Source: Pyrus communis (taxonomy: Eukaryota; Streptophyta; Magnoliopsida; Rosales; Rosaceae). From it: a stretch of 64,000 nucleotides of DNA. Both the position numbers and the translations under genes were made by a program. Shown here piece after piece: positions 55,906-64,000 of the stretch. The notes below the pieces were generated by a model that ran no database searches, was not told the origin of the DNA, and worked only from the letters and a program-made list of their open reading frames with translations. The stretch covers positions 14,340,088 through 14,404,087 of the forward strand of contig NC_084811.1 in assembly GCF_963583255.1 (NCBI RefSeq), read 5' to 3'. Position 1 is the first letter of the stretch. Each line of letters opens with the position of its first letter.

Positions 55906-58067
55906 TGATGCGAAAATTAACTTAACACACAAATTAACCCTCTTTTGACAATTGTAGCATATAAATAAGTAGGGATCGTTCTTACACCGGGGATTAGGAG
56001 GGCTTGCTAAACACTCTAAACTGACTCAAATAAATAAAACTAACCTTTAAAACACTTAAACTCACTTAAAAAGACTCAACACGTTCACAAAACTCAAAAT
56101 AGGCTAAAAACACTCAAAACTGCCTTAAAAACACAATCTGGGCAGTTTTGAGCCTAAACACAAATTTGGACGAAAATTGATTCTAACTTGACTCAAAACT
56201 CTTAAAGACACAATCTAAAACATATTTGGACCAATTAGACACTCTAAGACAATTGGGGATTTGGTTTTGGACGAAAATCAAACAAACAAAACGAATATGT
56301 AAAATAGGCAGATTTAGGCGAATTTGATAAAATTAAGTGGATGGTGAGATGGCTAGGAGGTTTTTCTCCACACATGGCATACTTGCATACAAAATAATCT
56401 CCAGTTGCTTATTCGATGAATTTATGAACCTCAACACCCCAAGTTAATTAGGTACGCTTAAATTAACTCTCAGATTTCCCTTAGGTCATTGAATTGAATG
56501 GAATTAGCGCATTGCAATCAAATTATTCCTTAAAAGTTTTCTATATGAAAGCGCATGATAGAAAGACAATCAAAGATCATTAGGTTCTATGGAAATCATA
56601 GGTGTTGACGAGGCATTCGTAACTATGAAAGCGCATGATACTTATGCCAAGAATTTACTTAACATAATTGCGACCAACAATCTTAACTACTCATGGTTAT
56701 GAGTTCCCAACGATTAGGTGAAGTTCCCTCATATCCTAGCATCATGTTTATGCATGCAAATCAAGCGTGCACTCTCAATTCATATACATAAACTAGTTTT
56801 AATTAAAATAGATAAGTAAATTGAATTCATCATTCATGAAATCACAACTGAAAGTAATCAAATCATCATGCAAATATAACCATGGTTTCGAATTTCCCCC
56901 CCTAGCCAAAGGGGGGATTAGTTCCTCACGCTTGCACAACAAAAAGCATTGAATTTAAACATTGAAATCATAAGAAAGAATACACCTAAATGCTCAGCAA
57001 TTCCAAGATGGATTCGATGCACAGATTGGCTCCTCTTCCTCCTCCTTGCTGCGGCACAAAGTTTGGGTGATGGAATTTGTGGTTTTGGGTGGTGTTTTCT
57101 TGTTTGGAGGGATGGAGGATGGTTGATTATGGTGGGGAAGGGTGCGGCAGAGATGTATGGATGTGTAGGGAGGTCTATGGAGGCTTAGAATGGAGAATGG
57201 AGGTGCGGCACAAGGGTTTTCTGTCTAGCATAAGGGGTCTACGAATTTGTGGCTGAAAATATGTTTATATAGTCCTAGGGTTTATTAGATTAGGGTTTAC
57301 TTAACAGGTTTGGTGGATTAGGGCCCTAGAATTCGGCTAGGGTTAATCAAATCCACTTAGGAGGAGGTTTTGGCCCACCTAGTTTTATAAACTGATTTGT
57401 GTACCCAAATCCACAAGGATTAGGCCTTGGAATTCAGAATCCCAAAGGGATTGGGCCTAGGGAGGTGCGGCTGACTTAGGGGAGAGGGTTGCTTGGCTTG
57501 CAAGGCAAGCCAAAGCCTTCTAGAATAGATTGGGTCGCCACTTTTCTAGGGCTTATAGAAAGAATAGGTTTTGTGGCAGATTTGGGCCTTCTAGAATAGG
57601 ATGCTTCTAGAAATAGGTTCTAGAATGATCCATTTAAGTCCCCATGTAATTAGGAGTAAGATATGATAAGGTTTGGATAGGATAAGATGAGATAAGGTTT
57701 GGATAATGTTTTGGATAATTGGATAAGGTTGGATAAGGTTGGATAATGTTTTGATAATGTTTTGGATAAGGTTTCCTCTTTTGAGCTCCTTCCTTATCCA
57801 CTTTGTCCATAGCTTAGTTCCTTCCTCTTCTTATCACATTTCCAACTTCTTGAAGTCCAAATTCGTCCATCCATGTTAGCCCACATGCAAGCTCACCACC
57901 TAGTGTCCAAAATAGCTCCAAAATGCACCAAAATGCACTTTCTTGATACTTTAACCCATAGGACCTACAAACACACGAAATTGAGTTGTAATACGACATT
58001 AACTAAGAAATAATAGCACAAATGCACAAGAATAAGCTAGTTAAGTCGCCTAAATATGCTCCTATCA
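55906..58067 (-). repeat. 5' LTR of element I (2162 bp)
   Basis: Apparently identical to 50231-52392. TATATAAAC (minus) at about 57263-57271. Confidence 0.9.
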
Positions 58068-58204
58068 AAACCTTTCAAGAATAGAAACTCCCCATAATGG
58101 AAACTAGTTTCCAATTCTTGATTCCTCCTTCTTCCTTCGATTCTAGGCTCACTTGGTCTTCAATTTCGTCCAATGCTTTGGCTCCAAACATAAGCTGTCC
58201 ATCC

Positions 58205-60052
58205 TGATAGGAGCATATTTATGCGACTTAAATGGCATGTTCTCGTACATTTACGTTATGTTTCTTTAGTTATTTTAGTACTTTAAGCTATTTTCGTGTG
58301 TTTGTAGGTCCAAAGGGCTAAAGGAGCAAAAAGATGCATTTTGGAGACTTTTGGAGCACTTTTGGGCTAAGGACGGATAGCTTATGCTTGAAGCCAAAGT
58401 GTTGGACGAAATTGAAGACCTAATTGGAGCCAAAGTGTTGGAACCTTGTTCTCTTTAGTTTTAGGACATTTAAACCTTTCCTAATCCCAATCATGCCATG
58501 CATAACACACATCCATTCTAACACATTGTCATTGCACATGCATTTCCTTCATTAGTTAACCCACATGCACTTATCACTTATCATCACCACATATCATATC
58601 ACTTAATCACTTATCACTTATCATCACCACTTAACCACTTATCATATCATAACCACATATCATATCACTTATCACTTATCACTTAACATAACATCCACCT
58701 ACTTCACCTACAACATCCACTTCACCTACAACATCCACCCACTTCACCTACAACATCCACCCACTTCACCTACAACATCCACCTACTTCACCTACAAATG
58801 ACATAGCCATATGTTCCCTCCACTACTCCTATAAATACCCTTGCATTCATTCATTCATGGACATCTCATTTCATACACAACACACCACAAACACTTCCAT
58901 TCCTTCTCTTTGCCGTGAGCTCCCCTACAAATCCAAACACCATCCTTCCATATTCCACCACTCCTCTTCCATTCCTCCACCACTCCCCAAACCATTCACA
59001 CCATCAAACTATCCCTAGACCTTGTGCTACAACGAAGAGGAAGAGAAGAGTGCCTAAACGTTCATACAATTCAAGTTTGAGTTGTTGGAATGTTTAGGTA
59101 TTTCTTTGATTTCAAAGTTATAATAAACTAAACCCCCTTGGCTAGGGGGGATTCGAAATAAATGTTTATGCTTGCATTTTGATTTGATTACTTCTAATTG
59201 CGTTTCATAAGTTGTGGATTCAATTTGTTTAACCGTTTGATTGATAACTTATTTATGTATGTTTATTGAGAGTGCACGCTTAATTTTCATGCATGAATAT
59301 GACGCTAGAATATAAGTGAGTTTCACCTAATCATTATGAACTTATATTCACAAGTAGTGGAGGTTGCTTATAAACAATCGCGTTAAATGAATTCTTGGCA
59401 CGAGTTTCATGCTCATCATAGTAACGAATGCCTCATCAACACTTATAGTTTTCATAATGCTTAATGATCTTTGATTGTATCTTTATTGTGCTGTTCACGT
59501 AAAGGACTTTTGGAGAATGTAGTGAATTGCGTTGCGCTAACCCATCCAATTCATTAACTTGAGGAAAACTTGACGGTTAATTTAAGCGGACCTAATTAAC
59601 TTGGGGTGATGAGAATTCATAATTTATTGAAATGTAATTGGAAATCTTTTTATTATGCAAGTGTAACATATGTGGAGATGACCCCCTTAGCTAGCACTCA
59701 TCCATTCTATTTCATCAATTTCATATTTACATTCTGTTTTAATTTGTTCATTTAATTTAATTTCGTATAAACTTAAATCCCCCTTTACTTTAATGTCAAT
59801 TTAGTTAGAAATCATTTTAGTTTGTGTTTTTAAAAGCATTTTGAGTCTTTGGTTTGTCTTAGTGTTTTAAAGTTTAGTTTTACATTCTTTGAGTCTAGTT
59901 TAGTGTTTATTATTACGTTTTTACGTTTTTGAGTCAAATCCAAGTGATTAACAATCCCTCCTAATCCCCGGTCCAGAACGATCCCTACTTATATACTTAC
60001 TACAATTTGACGAAAAGAGGGTTTAATTTGTGTGCGTATAAATCTCGCATCA
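58205..60052 (+). repeat. 5' LTR of element J
   Basis: TGATAGGAGCATATTTATGCG to AAATCTCGCATCA. TATAAATA at 58830-58837, minisatellite at about 58690-58797, one hairpin at about 59052-59097. Confidence 0.9.
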
Positions 60053-60057
60053 AATTT

Positions 60058-60075
60058 TGGCGCCGTTGCCGGGGA
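60058..60075 (+). other. PBS of element J (tRNA-Asp)
   Basis: TGGCGCCGTTGCCGGGGA, five bases after the LTR end; single copy, followed by ATTAGAAAATTTGC as in C after its second PBS. Confidence 0.85.
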
Positions 60076-60177
60076 TTAGAAAATTTGCTAATCCCTTGGA
60101 TTGTTTTATTTTCGTTTGTTTTTATTTTATTCCAGATTCTTATGTTATTTTGTTTCTTGTTCTAGGTACTAGTTTAT

Positions 60178-60222
60178 GACTCGGAGTTCTCATCCGATTC
60201 GTGAACGTATCCTGGAGTGATT
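60178..60222 (+). pseudogene. gag start remnant of element J (14 codons)
   Basis: ATGACTCGGAGTTCTCATCC begins a frame MTRSSHPIRERILE then a stop. It aligns with the start MTRRSQP of D's gag and sits after the same GTACTAGTTT leader. The remaining gag is deleted up to the conserved block at 60231. Confidence 0.55.
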
Positions 60223-60230
60223 GGGTTCTT

Positions 60231-60278
60231 CGTCCGGCTGCAAGACGTAAAAGAAAGCGCTACTTGGGAGGCAACCCA
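60231..60278 (+). other. Conserved GGGAGGCAACCCA block, element J
   Basis: CGTCCGGCTGCAAGACG, then AAAGAAAGCGCTACTTG and GGAGGCAACCCA. Kept although all of gag-pol was lost, 160 bp after the PBS. Confidence 0.65.
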
Positions 60279-60282
60279 ATGC
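60277..60282. repeat. CAATGC flank of the module (left copy, J)
   Basis: CAATGC before the A-rich left end of the module; the right copy is at 62191-62196 (and 24408-24413 in C, 152-157 in A). Element I, which lacks the module, has one ATGCAATCAAC at this place. Possible target-site duplication of the module's original insertion. Confidence 0.4.
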
Positions 60283-60349
60283 ATAAAATAAAATAAAATA
60301 AAAAAAAAAGAAAGAAAGAAAGATACTAAACATGGAGAAAGGTGGAGCT

Positions 60350-61021
60350 TCACAAAGGTTGTTTGCGTGAAGCCCCACTACGAGGCGCAGAAGCGGAAGG
60401 CATAGCAGCGGGAGGCATAGAAGCGGGAGGCATCGGAGCGGAAGCCATCGGAGCGGGAGGCATCGGAGCTAGAGCATTCCAGGCCTCAATACTTGGCCAA
60501 GCGCTGGATGACCCAGGAAAAAGGTGCCTCTGGAGATAAGACGCAAGCCTTTGACGGTCACTGTGAATTCGACCCTCAGATTCTTGCAGCTCATCAAGCT
60601 TCCTCTTCATCCCCGACGAATAGTTATTTGCAAGCACATGCAAACTTCTATTCTCGTACTTAAGCTGCTGGATCTCTTGCTTAAGTCTTTCCACCTCTGC
60701 CATCAACGATTCCACTTGGCGGGACCGAGCAAGCAGGCGTTGGCCCATGTTGGACACAGAACTCGCACACTGAACACTAAGTGCGAGGGACTCTTGAACG
60801 GCCAACTCATCGGACCGTCCTGACAGCAGCCTACTATCTTTTGGAGTGAGGAGGTTTTTAGCTACTATTGTAGCTGTTGTGGCGTCCTGCATCACAGAGT
60901 CTTCACCTGAAAGAGGACCGTTAGAAGATAAAAAAGAAGGGCGCCATACATTACCTTGACGGGGCGCAACCGGATCGCTGCTGAGACTCAAATCTAAGCT
61001 AAGGTTCGATGAGTTTGCCAT
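60350..61021 (-). CDS. EAR-motif / leucine-zipper protein in antisense of element J
   Basis: 223 residues from the MANSS start (61021), an in-frame ATG lies three codons upstream. Almost identical to the copy in B: the NLSLDLSLSS N-terminus, the zipper leucines at 106/113/120/127, and a tail of Met-Pro-Ala/Ser five-residue repeats ending KQPL are all intact. It lies antisense to J with no gag opposite, next to the conserved block. The three copies have kept this frame over most of their length, whereas gag has been deleted, truncated or lost around it. Confidence 0.65.
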   Translation of the reverse strand: MANSSNLSLDLSLSSDPVAPRQGNVWRPSFLSSNGPLSGEDSVMQDATTATIVAKNLLTPKDSRLLSGRSDELAVQESLALSVQCASSVSNMGQRLLARSRQVESLMAEVERLKQEIQQLKYENRSLHVLANNYSSGMKRKLDELQESEGRIHSDRQRLASYLQRHLFPGSSSAWPSIEAWNALAPMPPAPMASAPMPPASMPPAAMPSASAPRSGASRKQPL

Positions 61022-62190
61022 TTTTGTCAAAAGTGTTCAAAGAGAAGGGGTGGATGGAGTTAAAATTTCACAAAGGGCCGGAGTCGAGTTTCAGGAATGG
61101 GAAATCTTCAGAGTGTGTGTGTTGGGGTGATTGATAGCTCTATAAAAAGCCAAGACGACGCGTCCACCGATTCAAAGAGCCGGATTTTCCGGCGTAATTT
61201 AGGCGACGCTCCCTCGGCTTTTCAGAAAACGCGTTCAACTTTGTCAAAAGATTTCTGACAAAGCTGAAAACACGTGGAGGCCATCATCGCATCTACATAT
61301 CTTTAGCCGACAAGCGCAAAGTTCGGCGACGCTTTCTCTGCTTTTCAGAAGACGCGTGCAGCTTTGTCAAAAGGAGCCGCATCTGCACTACCACGTGTCA
61401 TTCAGAAAGCGAAGGGGCGTCGTTCAGAAATCGAAGGGGCGCCTGCTCAGAAATCGAAGAGGCGTATTCAAAGATCGAAGAGGCGCCACTATTTCAAAAA
61501 GCCGGATTTGCGGGATCAAAACGTTTGTCGACAAGGGTAAAAGGTACCACCACTTGATATTATCTCTATATATGTCGACCTTCGTCTTTTATGGCAGGGC
61601 AAACCTGAAGAAAATGCCCAACTCTCTCTCACCTCTGAGGGCGCACTCCCAGCACAGCCTTTCGAAATACTCAATTCTTTCTTCTTCCCCAAAGATGATA
61701 CCAGATGCCTGGAGTACATATGACCCAGGAGGAAACGGCGGATTGAAGCATGTGCTGATTCATTCACCGCTTCTTCAAAGCAAAGGTATCTCATATCATC
61801 AAGGTCAAAAGCAAAAATATCTCATATCATGCTCTTTCCCTGTCTTTTTCTTTGTCCTTGTTCTTACTTGCATGGCAAAGTAAAAGAAGCAATCACCCGG
61901 CACTTGGAGTCAGTCTACCGATCTGGAGCCAACTGCCTGGAATCTTTTCCTGATTGCTTACCTAGCGTTGCTCTCGAGTAGTCATCTTCAACGGTTGTTA
62001 CACTTCCAGAGAAGGGACCACTCCTGCAAAGATTGAACAAAGAAACAGATAACAGGAGGAAGCTCAGACCTTCGGGGGAAACCAAAAGAACCATCCTGCT
62101 GCCCAGTTCAAGAAGTAGCACAAAGGAAAATCAACGATGGGCAGAAACCAGTTCAAGAGTAAGCCTGTGGAATCACAAAGATCAAAGCCT
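61022..62190. promoter_or_regulatory. GC-rich divergent promoter-like region of the module (J)
   Basis: TATAAAAAG at 61141-61149 (plus strand), GACGCGTC near 61154, G-boxes CACGTG at 61271-61276 and 61392-61397, degenerate 20-24-bp repeats at about 61400-61490. A plus-strand 175-codon frame (61356-61883) begins about 200 bp after the TATA. The module ends at CAATGC (62191-62196). Confidence 0.5.
61356..61883 (+). CDS. Conserved open frame of 175 codons in the module (J)
   Basis: Same frame and length as in C and B; its position about 200 bp downstream of a plus-strand TATA box makes it a slightly better candidate here. Basic N-terminus from GC-rich repeats, hydrophobic C-terminal stretch. 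Not recognised; may be non-coding. Confidence 0.25.
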   Translation: MQLCQKEPHLHYHVSFRKRRGVVQKSKGRLLRNRRGVFKDRRGATISKSRICGIKTFVDKGKRYHHLILSLYMSTFVFYGRANLKKMPNSLSPLRAHSQHSLSKYSILSSSPKMIPDAWSTYDPGGNGGLKHVLIHSPLLQSKGISYHQGQKQKYLISCSFPVFFFVLVLTCMAK

Positions 62191-62196
62191 CAATGC

Positions 62197-63323
62197 AATC
62201 ACCAAGGAGAAGAGGGAATTTACACTCCATAACCAGATTTGCGTCCCTAAACTCTTCTCTTTGTTAATTACATTATGCCATGTTTAATATGTTTAGTTGC
62301 TTTTTGTGTGTTTACTTATGTTTTGTGTGAATCTATGCTTAAAACATTGAGGACAATGTTTGATTTAAGTGTGGGGGGGTAACTAAAGTGTTTTGATGCA
62401 AATTCGTAGGGTTTTATCCACCATAACTTCTAATGTTGTTCCTTGCTATTTTAAGGTGTTTTTAAGTTGTTTTAGAGTGTTTTAGTGTGTTTTGTTTTAT
62501 AATTCGAAAATCCCATAAAAATTTGAAAAATTGTTTTGAAAAACCCAAAAAGAGTTGTTTTAAAGTTGTTTTTGTGTGTGTGTTTGTGTCTTAGGGTACC
62601 TTCCAACACAACGATAAGGATTTGGTTTATAATTGCATGACGGTTAGAAAGAGTTATAAACATAGAGAAAAGTTTGATTTACTCTTGGTATATGCTTGGT
62701 TATGGTTATAATGTATGACTTCACATGCAATCATAAAAGAAAAAAAAATTCGTTTTTGTAACATGCTTGAAGGAAGAAACTCAAACAAACGCTACATCCC
62801 TGTGAGACTCGAGCCATTACTTTCTTTGGAGAGTTATTTTCTGTGATTCTTTATTTTCTAAAGTTGTTGCATGATCTCATTATTCCTTGCTTGGTTGCTA
62901 CTTAGAATGCAATTGTATCATGATAGAACTAAATGCTAGAACTCATGCCCATTTCATTCAAAGCATGTTATTGATTTGCATAACACATATTCAAGAAGAA
63001 GTTGTGTAGTGACCACCACCATAGCCAAATAGCCTTACTTCCCATACTTCATATATGTTGTAAGTTTTAACCCCGTTGAGCCTTGTTTAGCCTTTATTCT
63101 TTGTTTACCCACATTTTCCTCACCTAGCCTAGTTTAGGACAATCCCCACCCTTGTTCTTAAAAGATAGTGAGCATGACTTAATTGAATTCCTTTTGAGTT
63201 ACATTATGAAAGAAAATAAGTGTGGGGGAGAGAATGTTTAAGTGTTGATGTTTTGAGATTCAAAAGAAAAGAAAAAAAAAAAGAGAAAAGAAAGAAAGAA
63301 AGAAAAAAAAAAAAAAGAGCTTG

Positions 63324-63354
<31 letters not shown>

Positions 63355-64000
63355 AAAGAATAAGTGATTGAAGAAAGGTTCCAAAACACCAATTCTGGGC
63401 GTAAATTGTCTAAATTCTCCCTTTTTGTTCAAAAGTTGAGTTTTCATTCAAAAGTGAATTCTAAGTTGATTCAAATGCTTTGCTCACTATTTCTTTAAAA
63501 ACCTTTGTTTTCCATATCCCTTCTTTGTTATCCACATACCCCAAGCCCCGTTACAACCCTTGACTTCTATCTTCAGTGTTGTGTATTTCAATTTGTGGAG
63601 TTTGAACTTGGTATGAGCATATGGTATCACTGGTTCTCGCGTCTAAGTAGTAGCATTTCATTCATGAGATCATATCTAAACATGCTTATTAACTCCAGAA
63701 ATTGCTTCCTTTGAAATACATATATGTGAGTGTTCGTTTTTATGATTACATCAATCTTCTCACATATAACTAGTTTAGGGTGTGTAGTCAGAAAATCTGT
63801 GTGAAAAACGAGAGCATATCTTGTAAGGAATTGAGCAAATTCTCTAAGGCATGTTACTACATTCAAAATATAGTTTTAAATGCTTAATTGTGAATTAGTA
63901 TGTGGTGACTATGATTAAGAATGTACTTAAGTGTCAAGATGGCTAAAATCTGTGGGAATAATGATTTTTAACTTGTCTTGTGCATTGGAAATCCGTGAGA
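62197..64000 (+). other. 3' non-coding internal region of element J (incomplete)
   Basis: Collinear with 158-1960 of element A. Purine motifs at 62366-62379 and 63216-63231, A/G tract at about 63260-63352. No gene seen; the 3' polypurine tract and LTR would follow just outside the window. Confidence 0.75.

Larger units (their letters stand above)
50231..58067 (-). mobile_element. Complete retrotransposon I (minus, 7837 bp), very young
   Basis: LTRs 50231-52392 and 55906-58067, each 2162 bp and offset by exactly 5675 bp, with no difference seen by eye. Perfect AAACC TSD (50226-50230 and 58068-58072). PBS at 55883-55900, gag remnant 54336-55730, conserved block 54279-54326, three purine motifs, 3' polypurine tract 52393-52407. 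No capsid, protease core, RT or integrase, and no antisense module. Such LTR identity implies a very recent insertion by an element that must borrow proteins. Confidence 0.92.
48421..58204 (-). repeat. LTR H (minus), split by elements I and J
   Basis: 48421-50230 and 58068-58204 are parts of one minus-strand LTR, starting TGATGCGAAAATAGTTAAGC. It is the 5' LTR of pol fragment K by position. Element I inserted at AAACC. Element J inserted at CATCC (58200-58204); the remaining LTR should continue after J beyond the window. Confidence 0.8.
58205..64000 (+). mobile_element. Retrotransposon J (plus), 3' end beyond window
   Basis: Type-1 5' LTR 58205-60052 (1848 bp), PBS 60058-60075, then a short leader with ATGACTCGG... 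that stops after 14 codons (a gag start remnant), the conserved block (60231-60278), the antisense module (60283-62190) and the 3' internal region (62191-64000). No gag body, so J carries the module as its only sizeable ORF. Left TSD CATCC (58200-58204). The 3' LTR is not in the window. Confidence 0.88.

Overview
The window is plant nuclear heterochromatin-type DNA made almost entirely of nested LTR retrotransposons. I found no host gene, no rRNA gene and no intact tRNA gene. The elements have TG...CA LTRs of about 1.85-2.35 kb, 5-bp target-site duplications (TSDs), a primer binding site (PBS) complementary to tRNA-Asp, a CX2CX4HX4C gag, a DLGAS-type protease and a D,D35E integrase. This fits the Ty3/gypsy Athila/Tat branch of a flowering plant. 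A eudicot (perhaps Rosaceae) is my guess from general resemblance only.

Layout, left to right: (1) 1-3998, the 3' part of a plus-strand element A. (2) 3999-13156, a minus-strand gag-protease element D, interrupted by solo LTR M (5351-7297) and carrying a ~3.16-kb tandem duplication that includes a second LTR copy M' (8527-10466). (3) 13157-14840, a truncated minus LTR shared with the next element E (14841-19077 and 36338-37331), which holds solo LTR N (15012-17363). (4) 19078-36337, complete minus element B, whose 3' LTR is split by complete plus element C (19532-27945). (5) 37329-40459, a chimeric plus LTR L fused to E. (6) 40460-48420, pol fragment K (RT end, RNase H, integrase), split by minus solo LTR G (41479-47973), itself split by deleted plus element F (43438-47627). 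(7) 48421 onward, minus LTR H, split by complete minus element I (50231-58067, LTRs apparently identical) and by plus element J (58205 to beyond the window end). Nine TSDs can be read directly, eight perfect, so the order of insertion is largely recoverable.

Almost all elements are non-autonomous. D and E keep gag/protease but have no RT-integrase. B and C keep only the part of gag downstream of the zinc knuckle; I is similar; J has lost gag. B, C, J (and, at the window edge, A) share an unexpected ~1.9-kb module: a gene-like unit on the strand opposite to the element. It encodes a ~223-aa protein with an N-terminal LxLxLxL (EAR-type repressor-like) motif, a four-leucine zipper and a proline/methionine-rich tail, next to a GC-rich region with G-boxes, a TATA box and short repeats. 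This is the best candidate for something undescribed.

The second standout is in element C. Its PBS is followed by 37 nt more of antisense tRNA-Asp and then a second PBS. The single mismatch falls at the position opposite A58 of the tRNA, the usual m1A58 reverse-transcription stop: a fossil of read-through into the primer tRNA. Other recurrent signals are three polypurine motifs per element at ~0.85-kb spacing, a conserved ~48-nt block ending in a GGGAGGCAACCCA core, a 46-nt LTR hairpin present once or twice, and a splice-like GTAAGT...TACTAAC...CAG segment in the gag remnants.
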